Source: Promicromonospora iranensis (GTDB lineage Bacteria > Actinomycetota > Actinomycetes > Actinomycetales > Cellulomonadaceae). From it: DNA of 64,000 nt. The stretch is taken from the NCBI RefSeq assembly GCF_028994805.1, contig NZ_JAJQQP010000006.1, positions 124,001-188,000 on the forward strand, given 5' to 3'. Position 1 is the first letter of the stretch; every line of letters begins with the position of its first letter. Shown piece by piece: positions 29,644-37,674 of this stretch. The notes under the pieces are model-generated. The model searched no databases. It saw only the letters and a program-made list of their open reading frames with translations, and was not told the origin of the DNA. The position numbers and the translations under genes were made by a program.

Positions 29644-30039
29644 TCAGACGGCGGTCGCGGGCTCCCGCTCCTCGCGCAGCAGGACCTCGTGCTGCGTCGC
29701 CGTCAGGAAGTTGCGGATCGAGTCCCGGCTCCTGGTGAGGCAGTCGATGCGTGCCTGGACGCCGACCAGCTCCGTCGCGAGCTGTTCGGCCACCTCGCGG
29801 GGGCACGTCGGCTCGTCGCGGGCCGCGGCGTCCTCGGTGTCGAGCAGCACCTTGACCAGCCGCGTCGGGATGCCGGCCTGGACCAGGCCCGCCACGCGGG
29901 ACACGCGCTCGACGTGGGCCTCGGTATAGGTGCGGTACCCGTTGGGCGCGCGGTCCGCCTCGAGCAGGTCCTGCTGCTCGTAGTAGCGGATCAGACGCGG
30001 TGTGACACCGGTTCGCGCGGCCAGCTCGCCGATCTTCAT
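29644..30039 (-). CDS. MerR family transcriptional regulator
   Basis: A 131-residue MerR-type regulator. The winged helix begins MKIGELAARTGVTPRLIRYYEQQDLL with the NGYRTYTEAHVERV wing, then a dimerisation helix (EVAEQLATELVGVQARIDCL). The effector part is short and has a single Cys in TCPREV and another in IDCLTRS, not the metal triad of MerR itself. It has GGAGGC before the ATG. It is divergent from an MFS gene; the shared 59 bases hold a TTGACA-based palindrome, so it most likely controls that transporter and itself. Confidence 0.9.
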   Translation of the reverse strand: MKIGELAARTGVTPRLIRYYEQQDLLEADRAPNGYRTYTEAHVERVSRVAGLVQAGIPTRLVKVLLDTEDAAARDEPTCPREVAEQLATELVGVQARIDCLTRSRDSIRNFLTATQHEVLLREEREPATAV

Positions 30040-30059
30040 GGGCGCCTCCGAGCGCAGAC

Positions 30060-30091
30060 TTGACATTGACATCAGTGTCAAACTCTAGCGT
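30060..30091 (+). promoter_or_regulatory. MerR-type promoter/operator for the MFS gene
   Basis: TTGACA (30060-30065) is followed by a second TTGACA at 30066-30071 that forms an inverted repeat with TGTCAA (30076-30081). TAGCGT at 30086-30091 gives a 20-base spacer, the long spacing MerR proteins correct by twisting DNA. The start codon is seven bases after that -10. Confidence 0.6.
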
Positions 30092-30098
30092 TGCCGAC

Positions 30099-31385
30099 AT
30101 GGAGACAACAGGTATGACACCAGGCCAGCCGGTCGCCGTCGAACCACCCCCGAGCGGGCTCCCCGTGGCGCCGTCCGCTGACGTGCTGCCCTGGCCCTCG
30201 CTGCTCGTGCTGGGCGCCGGCACGCTCCTCATGGTCACCGCCGAGATGCTGCCGACGGCGGTGCTCGAGCAGATGAGCACCGGCCTGGGCGTCGCCGAGT
30301 CGAGCACCGGCATGCTGGTCTCGCTGTGGGCAGCGGTGGTCGTGGTGCTCAGCTTCCCGCTGGTCCGGCTGACGCGTGGCCGTGACCGCCGTGCGGTGAT
30401 CGCCGGTGGGCTGGCGGTCCTCGCCCTCTCGTCGGCCCTCACGGCCCTCGCCCCCACGTTCCAGCTCGCCGTCGGCGCGCGGATCCTCGGCGCGTCCGCC
30501 GTGGGGCTGCTGTGGGCCACCACCAACGCGCACGTCGCCGACCTGGTCTCCGACCGTCTGCTCGGGCGCGCGGTCGCCGTGGTGCTGGGCGGGGCGACCC
30601 TCGGGATGGTGGTGGGCACGCCGCTGGCCCGGCTGGTCGCCGACGCCGCCGGGTGGCGGGCCGCGTTCTGGGCCCTCGCGGTCCTCGGCGTGCTGAGTGC
30701 CGTCGCGGTGCGGCTGGTCGTCGCCCGTGCGGCAGTCCCGGCAGCCGCGGCCCTGGTCACCTCGACGGGAGCCGGTGAGCCGACGGCGGGTGGCCCGGCG
30801 CCGGGCTCGGGCGGCCCGACGGGCGTGGCCCGGCGCGGCATGGGGCAGCTGCTGACGGTGACCGCGCTCGTCGCGCTGGTCCTGGTGGGTCACTACGGCG
30901 CGTACACCTACATCACGCGCCTCACGGAGGTGCCGGCCGACGCGCTGCCGGGCGGGATGAGCGCGCTGCTGCTGGTGTTCGGGCTGGCCTCCGCGGTGGG
31001 CGTCGCCCTGGCGGGCCGCCTCGGCGACCGGACCGGGTCTGCGCTCGTCGTCAGCGTGGCCGCGACCGCGCTCACCGTGCTCGCGCTCGGCGTCGTCGAC
31101 ACCAGCCCCGCGGTGGGGATCGCCGTGGTCGTGGCGTGGGGGGTCGTGTCGGGCGGCATGCCGCCCTTCGCCCAGACGCTGATCCTGCGGCTGGCCGGAC
31201 CCGAGCGGCGCTCGTTCGCGGGTGCGCTGATCCCGGTGCTGTTCAACGGCGGTATCGCCGTCGGGGCCGCGCTGGCGTCGTGGGTCGTGGCCGGCGAAGG
31301 CGTGACGGCGCTGCCGCTGCTCGGTGCGGTGGTGGTCGGCGTCGCGGCGGCAGGCCTGGCGGTGTCGCTCCGCCGCGCGGTGTGA
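30099..31385 (+). CDS. MFS transporter, probable drug or metabolite exporter
   Basis: A 428-residue protein with about 12 membrane helices. TAEMLPTAVLEQMSTGLGV starts the first transmembrane-periplasmic part; LTRGRDRRAVIAGGLAVLAL is the loop 2-3 motif, and LGGATLGMVVGTPLARLVAD resembles the antiporter motif C region. That pattern is the DHA1/AraJ-like sugar or drug efflux type (YbhL-like NepI/AraJ group). The substrate is unknown. ATG 30099 is likely leaderless. Regulated by the divergent MerR gene. Confidence 0.88.
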   Translation: METTGMTPGQPVAVEPPPSGLPVAPSADVLPWPSLLVLGAGTLLMVTAEMLPTAVLEQMSTGLGVAESSTGMLVSLWAAVVVVLSFPLVRLTRGRDRRAVIAGGLAVLALSSALTALAPTFQLAVGARILGASAVGLLWATTNAHVADLVSDRLLGRAVAVVLGGATLGMVVGTPLARLVADAAGWRAAFWALAVLGVLSAVAVRLVVARAAVPAAAALVTSTGAGEPTAGGPAPGSGGPTGVARRGMGQLLTVTALVALVLVGHYGAYTYITRLTEVPADALPGGMSALLLVFGLASAVGVALAGRLGDRTGSALVVSVAATALTVLALGVVDTSPAVGIAVVVAWGVVSGGMPPFAQTLILRLAGPERRSFAGALIPVLFNGGIAVGAALASWVVAGEGVTALPLLGAVVVGVAAAGLAVSLRRAV

Positions 31386-31391
31386 CGTGCC

Positions 31392-31434
31392 CGGGGTGGT
31401 GCTCCGGCGCGACGCGCGCGGGAGCACCACCCCG
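31392..31434. terminator. Bidirectional hairpin after the MFS gene
   Basis: A 14-bp perfect stem (31392-31405 with 31421-31434) with a 15-base loop lies between convergent genes. Immediately after it, three 13-base units of the form GTTGCCGGGTCAT run from 31443 to 31481, into the stop codon of the opposing gene. Confidence 0.7.
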
Positions 31435-31477
31435 TTCTCGACGTTGCCGGGTCATGTTGCCGGGTCACGTCGCTGGG

Positions 31478-32776
31478 TCAGCAGGCGGGAGCCACCGGGC
31501 TGGACGAGCCGGTGTTGACGTAGGCGTCCGAGACCCAGTTGCCCGGCCCGATCCGGTTCCACAGGTCGGTGGTGCCGTAGGTCCCGGTCACCGTCGTGCC
31601 GCGCGCGGTGCACTCGATCACCACGTTCGCGTGGTTGCCGGCCTGTCCGACGGCGGCCTTGCCGGTGCCCGGCCCGGAACGCACGGTGAGCGGGCCGCCG
31701 CTGGTGCGGACGACCCCCTTCGGGCCGGACCCGGTCCAGAGGTAGGTCACGGTGGTCCAGGCGTTGTCCGTCAGCCCGACGCCGTCCCAGAAGGTGCCGT
31801 CCCCGAGGTCGATCCCGGCGGGGTTGGCGACCCGGCGGCCGAACCCGTCGAGCCCGCCGTTGTAGCCGTCCTGGTGGGCGGCCTGGGCCTGCGGGCGGCC
31901 CTGGGGCAGGTCGGCCCACGACTGGCGCGTCCCCGCGTCGTTCCAGTAGTCGTCGGTGGTGTTCCACGGACCGACGTCCCAGACCGGGGCGTACGCGCAG
32001 CGCCCGGTGCGCTCGGCGCAGACCCGCACCGAGTAGCTGCCCGAGCTCTTCGAGGACAGCCCGCGCCGGGAGGGCAGCGCGACGAAGTGGTCCCGGGACG
32101 TGATGACGTGCCCGTTGGCGGTGGTTCCGCCCACCAGGCCCTCGCGGGTGGCGAAGACGCGGTACGTGTCCGCGGCGGCGGTCGGAGCGGCCTCCAGCTC
32201 CGCCTCCTGCAGCGACTGTGCCCGGGGGGCCTCGGGCGTGAGCGTCACCTCCCGCACGGCCGGGCTCGTGCCGTCCTCGCCGAGGAGCGTGACACGCGCC
32301 TGGACCGTCTCGGACGGGGCGGGGAGCGGCGAACCGGCGGGTACCCACTCGGTCCAGGAGTCGGGGCCCTGGTCGGCGAGCCGGCCGCGGACGTCGATCA
32401 GCACGGAGGTGCCGGCCGGCGCGGTGGCGTCGACGTCGGCGGCGACGACGCTCGCGGGGGAGTCGAGGTCCGTCGGCTCGGCGACCAGCTGGCCGGACGT
32501 CTCCTGGTGCGCGCCGGAGCCGGAGCCCGGGCCGGTGTCGCCGGCGGTGTCCAGGCGGAGCGCACCGTCGGCGTGGCGCACCCCGGCGTCGTCGTCGGTC
32601 CGAGCGGTGAGGTCGACGGACCAGGCCTGTGCGGCAGGGCCGGGCCCCGAGCCGTTGCCCGAGCCAGTTGCGTGGCCGACCGCCGCGACGGCCGTGCCCG
32701 AGGCGATCACGAGGGCGCACGTGGTGGCGGCGAGCAGCGCGGCGCTGCGCCGGGTCTTGCGTACCTGGGTCAGCAT
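31478..32776 (-). CDS. Secreted protein with C-terminal SH3-like domain
   Basis: A 432-residue exported protein. The signal peptide is clear (RRSAALLAATTCALVIASGTAVAA). Residues 45-190 are Ser/Thr/Asp-rich with beta-strand character; YRVFATREGLVGGTTANGHVI resembles the start of an RlpA-like double-psi barrel; RVCAERTGRCAYAPVWDVGPWN has a paired Cys. The final 90 residues (GGPLTVRSGPGTGKAAVG..., TDLWNRIGPGNWVSDAYVNTG) are a bacterial SH3 domain, which usually binds cell wall. I infer a wall-associated protein; the enzymatic role, if any, is unknown. TAGATT lies six bases before ATG. Confidence 0.8.
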   Translation of the reverse strand: MLTQVRKTRRSAALLAATTCALVIASGTAVAAVGHATGSGNGSGPGPAAQAWSVDLTARTDDDAGVRHADGALRLDTAGDTGPGSGSGAHQETSGQLVAEPTDLDSPASVVAADVDATAPAGTSVLIDVRGRLADQGPDSWTEWVPAGSPLPAPSETVQARVTLLGEDGTSPAVREVTLTPEAPRAQSLQEAELEAAPTAAADTYRVFATREGLVGGTTANGHVITSRDHFVALPSRRGLSSKSSGSYSVRVCAERTGRCAYAPVWDVGPWNTTDDYWNDAGTRQSWADLPQGRPQAQAAHQDGYNGGLDGFGRRVANPAGIDLGDGTFWDGVGLTDNAWTTVTYLWTGSGPKGVVRTSGGPLTVRSGPGTGKAAVGQAGNHANVVIECTARGTTVTGTYGTTDLWNRIGPGNWVSDAYVNTGSSSPVAPAC

Positions 32777-32930
32777 GTGCTGAATCTATGCGTCGTGGTA
32801 TTTCACCCGCGAGGGGAAGAGGGTGAAATCTCGGGATGTCGGTTCTTCGGCACGGGTACCCGGGCAGCACGCAAGGTGGTGCATGATCGGGGGAGCACCC
32901 AGAGCAGCTGTGACGAGCAAGGAGAACCAC

Positions 32931-33203
32931 GTGTCCGAGTTCCTGGCCGACAAGCCCGGCAAGTACGACCTCGACGGCGACGGCATCCCCGACGTCGAGG
33001 TGGCAGACACCGACGGCGACGGCGTGGTGGACGCCCAGTTCGAGGACTACGACGCCGACGGCGTCCCCGACGTCGAGCTGCACGACACCACCGGTGACGG
33101 GCGGCCCGACGTCGTCGTGGAGACCGCCGGCGGCACGCGGACGATCTCCGTGGACACCGACGGCGACGGCGAGGACGACGCCGTGGACTCGTTCCCGGCC
33201 TGA
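32931..33203 (+). CDS. Small Asp-rich protein made of five Ca-binding-type loops
   Basis: Only 90 residues, almost all in five units of the DxDxDG type: DLDGDGIPDVEV, DTDGDGVVDAQF, DYDADGVPDVEL, DTTGDGRPDVVV and DTDGDGEDDAVD. They resemble thrombospondin type-3/dockerin-like calcium loops. There is no signal peptide or membrane segment, so it seems cytoplasmic unless exported by another route. GTG 32931 follows CAAGGAGAA. It lies between two minus-strand genes and has no partner. Confidence 0.8.
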   Translation: MSEFLADKPGKYDLDGDGIPDVEVADTDGDGVVDAQFEDYDADGVPDVELHDTTGDGRPDVVVETAGGTRTISVDTDGDGEDDAVDSFPA

Positions 33204-33237
33204 GCCGGCGGGTCCGCCCACGGCTCGCGCCGGAGGG

Positions 33238-34521
33238 CTAAGCCTTGACCGGTGCCTGCGCCGGCCGGCCGTAGACCAGCCGGCGCAGCAGCACCTCCGC
33301 CGGGCCGCGCCGCCCCGTGCGCTCCTGCCAGACGGCGAACAGCACGGTGAGCCCCCACACGACCACCGCGAACACCAGCATGCTCCATGAGGTCAGGTGC
33401 TGGCCGAGGCCGAAGCCCCAGGCGGCGAGGATCGGGGCGCACAGCACCGACTGCAGCAGGTAGGACGTGAGCGAACGCTTGCCGACCGCCTGGACCGCGC
33501 CGACGAAGGGGCCGTCCGTGACGAGCAGGTTGCGCGACGGCGTACCCGTGCGGCGCTGCGCGACCCGGTGGCCGATCAGGCCGAACAGGGCGACGTAGCC
33601 GAGGCCGCCGAAGAAGCCGGTCAGGAACTGCACCGGGTAGAAGACGATGGCGGCGTGGTCCGGCACGTCGATGAAGCCGACGTGGTCGAACGCGGACGGC
33701 AGCGGCCCCAGCCAGCCGATCGTGATGCCGACCACGGCGACCCGCCGCAGCAGCGGCAGGTGCTCGCCCGGGTTCTCCAGGATCCGGCGCCGGCCGGCCC
33801 AGAACGCGAGCAGCAGCATCATCGGTACGACCAGGACGAGCAGCCCCTGGAGCACCGTGCCGAGCGACCAGTAGCCCAGACGCTCGGCGATGGAGTCGAG
33901 GTAGGACGTCTGCTCCATGGACGCGGTGTCGGGGGCGAAGCTGCCTGCGATGCTCTGCGCCTCCGGGTGGTCCGCGGGCAGCTGGGCCAGGAACCACCCG
34001 CCGACCACGGAGAACGCCGTGCCGATCGTCAGCAGGCCACCGAACACCCACGTCCAGACGATGAGAGTGACGTCCTTGGCCTGGAAGAAGAGCCACACCA
34101 TGATCAGGCCGGCGAGCCCGTAGGCGCCGAGCACGTCGCCCATCCAGAGCAGCGCCGCGTGCACGAACCCGAAGACGAGCAGCCAGACGTTCCGCTTCTG
34201 CAGGAGCTTGCGGGCCGCCTTCTCGGCGGTTCCGGAGGCCACCTGACGGTTGTAGAGCTGCATCATGCCGTAGCCGAACAGGAACGCGAACATCGGGTAG
34301 GTCCGCAGGTCCACGACGGTGATGATGAGGAAGTCGACCGCCTTGTCGACGGTCGAACCGTCGACCGGGTGCGACGCGCCGGGGTTCATCTCCCGGCCCC
34401 ACAGGTAGTAGGGCGTGTTCGCGATGGCGATCAGCAGCAGCATGAAGCCGCGCGCGAGGTCGGGCGCGGGCGAGCGCTCAGCGGCCTGGACGGGACCCCT
34501 GGTCAGGGCGGTGGTGGGCAT
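33238..34521 (-). CDS. DUF418 family membrane protein
   Basis: A 427-residue polytopic protein. Its start (SPAPDLARGFMLLLIAIANTPYYLWG) and the C-terminal GFFGGLGYVALFGLIGHR, ...VGKRSLTSYLLQSVLCAPI match the DUF418/YeiB family, distant relatives of acyltransferase-3 proteins. About 10 helices; TYPMFAFLFGYGMMQLY is a family landmark. The function is not established. It runs convergent with the Ca-loop gene and upstream of the helicase stop on the same strand. Confidence 0.87.
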   Translation of the reverse strand: MPTTALTRGPVQAAERSPAPDLARGFMLLLIAIANTPYYLWGREMNPGASHPVDGSTVDKAVDFLIITVVDLRTYPMFAFLFGYGMMQLYNRQVASGTAEKAARKLLQKRNVWLLVFGFVHAALLWMGDVLGAYGLAGLIMVWLFFQAKDVTLIVWTWVFGGLLTIGTAFSVVGGWFLAQLPADHPEAQSIAGSFAPDTASMEQTSYLDSIAERLGYWSLGTVLQGLLVLVVPMMLLLAFWAGRRRILENPGEHLPLLRRVAVVGITIGWLGPLPSAFDHVGFIDVPDHAAIVFYPVQFLTGFFGGLGYVALFGLIGHRVAQRRTGTPSRNLLVTDGPFVGAVQAVGKRSLTSYLLQSVLCAPILAAWGFGLGQHLTSWSMLVFAVVVWGLTVLFAVWQERTGRRGPAEVLLRRLVYGRPAQAPVKA

Positions 34522-34576
34522 GGGTCCATCTCAGCAGGCCGCCGGCCCTACCGCGAGCAAAAGGGCAGGATCCGGG

Positions 34577-36727
34577 CTACGCCGCCGGCTCGGCGAGCCG
34601 GGCGCGCTCCTCCTCGACGATGCGCCGCGCGAGCTCGGCGTCGGCGACGTCGGTGGCGCCCGGCGCCACGGCCACCGTCGAGCGGCCGGCGTACTCGGCG
34701 AACAGCTCCGCCTTGGTGCCGAGGATCTCCAGGAGGCGCTCGTCCACGCTGTTCTCGACGAGCAGCCGGTGCACCTGGACGGTGCGGACCTGGCCCATCC
34801 GGTGCGCCCGCGCGATGGCCTGTGCCTCGACGGTCGGCTTGACCTGCGGCTCGCACAGGATCACCACGGAGGCGGCCTGGATGTTCAGCCCGACGCCGCC
34901 GGCCTCGATCTGGCTCACCAGCACCTTCGGCTCTGGCGCGCTGGTGAACTCGTCGACCAGCTCCTGCCGTCGTCGGGCGGGGACCGAACCCGTGATGGGG
35001 CCGACCGCCAGCGGGCCCAGCTCGGCCAGCACCGTCTCGATCACGTCGCGGAAGAACGAGAAGACGACCACCTTGCGGTTGTTGTCCATCGCCTCGGCGA
35101 CGATCTCGCGCAGCCGCACCAGCTTCGCCGTCGGCTCGGGGGCCTGGACGAACGCCGCCCGGCGCATGTCCGCGAACGAACGCTTCAGCACGGCCCGCCG
35201 GTAGGCGGCGCCGTCGTGCTTGCCGAACCGCTCCCACTCGTCCACCTGGACCAGCTCGGGCAGCTCCGTGAGCACGTCCTCCTGGTTGCGCCGCAGGTAG
35301 ACCGTGGCCACCGACCGGCGGAACGCCGCCGCACCGGCCAGGCCGGCCGCCGGGTCGATCGAGTCCGCGACGTCGGGCTTGAGGTAGCGCACGAGGCTGC
35401 GGAACTCGTCCACGGTGTTCTCCATGGGGGTGCCCGACATGAACAGCACGCGCTCGGCGGTCCGGGCCCATTCCGCCGTCCGCTCCGAGCGCTGGGCGGC
35501 CGGGTTCTTCACGTAGTGCGCCTCGTCCACCACGAGCAGCGCGGGCCGGGGCATCCCCGCTGCGCGCAGGTGACCGAGCTGCGGGAAGGTGACGATGCCG
35601 ACGCCGCCGTCGGCCACCCAGGCGCGGATGCCGGCGTCGCGCTCGTCACCGTGCAGCACCTGGACCGCCAGGCGGGAGTGCGCGGCGACCTCACGCGCCC
35701 AGTTCGAGGCCACGCTCGCCGGGCAGACCACGAGGAAGTGCCGTCGACCGCGAGCGGCGAGGTGCGCCATCGCGGCGATCGCCTGGACGGTCTTGCCGAG
35801 CCCCATCTCGTCGCCGAGGATGGTGCGGCGCTGCACCAGCGCGTAGCGGGCACCGAACGCCTGGTACCCCCGCAGGGAGACGGTCAGGAGCGAGGTGTCC
35901 AGGTCCTGGGCCGAGACCTGGTCGACGACGTCCTCCGGCAGGTAGCCCTCCGCCGCCTCCACGTCGACGCCGAGGTCGACGAGCTCGCCCAGCGCCGTGT
36001 AGTAGGCGGCGGCGCGGGCCTCGTAGTCCTGCCACACCTCCGCGTCCGACGTCCCGGTCAGCGTGCCGTCCAGCCGCCGCAGGGCATCGGTGACGCCCGA
36101 GGCGTCCAGACCGTCGACGGCCGCACGGAGAGCGGTCAGGGCGGCGTCGGCCGCCGCCGTGCGCGCACGACCCGCGAAGAGCCGCTTGACGAGGGTGGTG
36201 CGCAGGGCGCCGGCCTCGGCCAGGCGAGCCAGCTGCGGGACGTCGACGTCGAGCCGCTCGCCCCAGGCGTCGAAGAACCGGGCGACCTGCTCGTGGGTGT
36301 GCAGAGCGCGCACCAGGTCGGTGACGAGGGGATCGGCCGGGTCGGGCTCGATCCGGAAGGTGAGCGCGTCGTCGACGGCGTCGTAGATCTGCCGGGCGGC
36401 CTCCCGCAGGAGGCGTGCGGTCCGGGGACCGACGCCGCCGATCGCCTCGAGCTCCGCGGTGGTGGCCCCCAGCACCTGGGCCACCGTGCGGAACCCGGCC
36501 GCCTCGACGGGCCCGACCCGCACCCGACCGGTGCTGACCTCACGGATCCGGTCGACGGGCACCTCTGCCAGCTCTGCCAGCACCCGGGCGTCGCGCAGGC
36601 CGCGGTAGGCGACGCGTACCCGCTCGGGCGCGGCGCCACGCTCGGTCAGTGCGTCGGCGCCCAGGGCGTGCCGGGCACGGGCCTCCTCGAGGAGGTCGCG
36701 GGAAGCGCCGCGGGACCAGGTCTCCAT
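34577..36727 (-). CDS. SNF2-family DNA-dependent ATPase/helicase
   Basis: A 716-residue SNF2 protein. The N-terminus (about residues 1-250) has an HhH motif, AIGGVGPRTARLLREAA, and no known catalytic site. The motor follows: GDEMGLGKTVQAIAAMA (Walker A), VVDEAHYVKNP (DEAH), SGTPMEN (motif III), then the second RecA lobe with KVVVFSFFRDV, ISQ-like LVSQIEAGGVGLNIQAA and ARAHRMGQVRTV. Such helicases act in DNA repair or in defence islands; here no nuclease, methylase or other defence gene is adjacent. A GAAC-N4-GTTC site lies 83 bases upstream of the start, suggesting DNA damage control. Confidence 0.92.
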   Translation of the reverse strand: METWSRGASRDLLEEARARHALGADALTERGAAPERVRVAYRGLRDARVLAELAEVPVDRIREVSTGRVRVGPVEAAGFRTVAQVLGATTAELEAIGGVGPRTARLLREAARQIYDAVDDALTFRIEPDPADPLVTDLVRALHTHEQVARFFDAWGERLDVDVPQLARLAEAGALRTTLVKRLFAGRARTAAADAALTALRAAVDGLDASGVTDALRRLDGTLTGTSDAEVWQDYEARAAAYYTALGELVDLGVDVEAAEGYLPEDVVDQVSAQDLDTSLLTVSLRGYQAFGARYALVQRRTILGDEMGLGKTVQAIAAMAHLAARGRRHFLVVCPASVASNWAREVAAHSRLAVQVLHGDERDAGIRAWVADGGVGIVTFPQLGHLRAAGMPRPALLVVDEAHYVKNPAAQRSERTAEWARTAERVLFMSGTPMENTVDEFRSLVRYLKPDVADSIDPAAGLAGAAAFRRSVATVYLRRNQEDVLTELPELVQVDEWERFGKHDGAAYRRAVLKRSFADMRRAAFVQAPEPTAKLVRLREIVAEAMDNNRKVVVFSFFRDVIETVLAELGPLAVGPITGSVPARRRQELVDEFTSAPEPKVLVSQIEAGGVGLNIQAASVVILCEPQVKPTVEAQAIARAHRMGQVRTVQVHRLLVENSVDERLLEILGTKAELFAEYAGRSTVAVAPGATDVADAELARRIVEEERARLAEPAA

Positions 36728-36809
36728 GGCGGCTGACGGTACTGGGTGCGCGCGGCTCCGAGGTACCCGCACACGCCGTCGTCACCACCCCCGTGGCGCA
36801 TACCGGACT

Positions 36810-36821
36810 GAACGCCCGTTC
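36810..36821. promoter_or_regulatory. LexA-like box between the helicase and orf236
   Basis: GAACGCCCGTTC matches the core of the actinobacterial SOS operator (GAAC-N4-GTTC); the outer TC/GA of the full consensus are not present. TAGTTT six bases to the right may be the -10 of orf236. Confidence 0.45.
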
Positions 36822-36856
36822 TGGTAGTTTCATCGCACCGTGGACAGGAGGAACGA

Positions 36857-37567
36857 GTGAGCACGGACGCACTGCCGCAGGAGGCACAGGCGGCGCAGGT
36901 CACCGCAGCAGGGGAGACAGCGCCCGAGATGACGCCGCACGCGGCACCGGTCGCCGTCGAGCACGACGCGGGCCCGGAGCAGGTGACGAGCCCGGAGCAG
37001 GTGACGAGCCCGGAGCAGGTGACGGACCCCGAGCAGGACGGGACGCCGGAGCCGGCCGAGGTGCCGGAGCCGGCCGAGGCGCCGGAGCGCGAGGACAACC
37101 TCGAGACGCGTACCGCCGCAAGGCTGCACGAGCTCGTGGTCTCGGGCGCGGAGAGGCTGCCGGGCGAGACCGGGAGCACCGTGTCGAGGCTGGCCGTGGC
37201 GCTGCTGTCGTTCGGCAGCCAGGCCGCGGCGAAGGAACAGGACAAGCCGGCGACCAAGCTCGTCGGCGAGGCCGTCCAGCTGTACAAGAGCCTGGACGAC
37301 GACGACCCGACCAAGCAGCGCGAGGTGCTCGAGCACGCGCTGGAGACGTTCACGACGTCGGCGATCGGTGGCAAGGAGCGCTCGCAGGTGCTCGAGGTCG
37401 CCGAGGAGGCGATGAACCTGTGGGGCAAGCTGCGCGGGACGTCGTCGGACCTCGTGAAGTCCGACGCCGCCGCCTCGATGCGCTCGCTCACCAGCGTGCT
37501 GCGCAAGGAGGGCCGCGACGAAGAGGCGGACGAGACGGAGAACGAGGCCAAGCGCCTCGAGTCCTGA
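36857..37567 (+). CDS. Unknown protein with N-terminal Pro/Glu repeats (orf236)
   Basis: A 236-residue soluble protein. Residues 1-85 are acidic and disordered, with an exact hexapeptide repeat (PEQVTS twice, then PEQVTD, built of 18-base DNA copies near 36980-37030) and PEPAEV/PEPAEA. Residues 86-236 are helical (ETRTAARLHELVVSGAERL..., RSQVLEVAEEAMNLWGKL). I recognise no family. GTG 36857 follows ACAGGAGGA. It is divergent from the helicase and shares the LexA-like site; a palindrome follows its stop. Confidence 0.8.
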   Translation: MSTDALPQEAQAAQVTAAGETAPEMTPHAAPVAVEHDAGPEQVTSPEQVTSPEQVTDPEQDGTPEPAEVPEPAEAPEREDNLETRTAARLHELVVSGAERLPGETGSTVSRLAVALLSFGSQAAAKEQDKPATKLVGEAVQLYKSLDDDDPTKQREVLEHALETFTTSAIGGKERSQVLEVAEEAMNLWGKLRGTSSDLVKSDAAASMRSLTSVLRKEGRDEEADETENEAKRLES

Positions 37568-37576
37568 CCCTCCACT

Positions 37577-37643
37577 CTCGTTGAGTGCTGGATATCTGTT
37601 GGTCTGCACCGCACGATCCAACAGATACCCAGCACTCAACGAG
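37577..37643. repeat. Long palindrome between orf236 and dxr
   Basis: Arms 37577-37602 and 37618-37643 match at 25 of 26 positions with a 15-base loop. The outer part (TTGAGTGCTGGATATCTG) resembles that of the palindrome at 58527-58584 (TTGAGTGCGGGGTATCCG). Confidence 0.9.
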
Positions 37644-37674
37644 GACGACGCCGAGGGCTGACAGGATGTGCACC

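Noticed and set aside
31443-31481. Three 13-base units before the SH3 gene stop as a satellite
   Set aside because: Too short and partly coding; the third unit has diverged.
34577-36856. SNF2 helicase as the core of a DISARM-like defence island
   Set aside because: No methylase, DUF1998, phospholipase or nuclease gene is adjacent; the neighbours are DUF418, an unknown helical protein and dxr.
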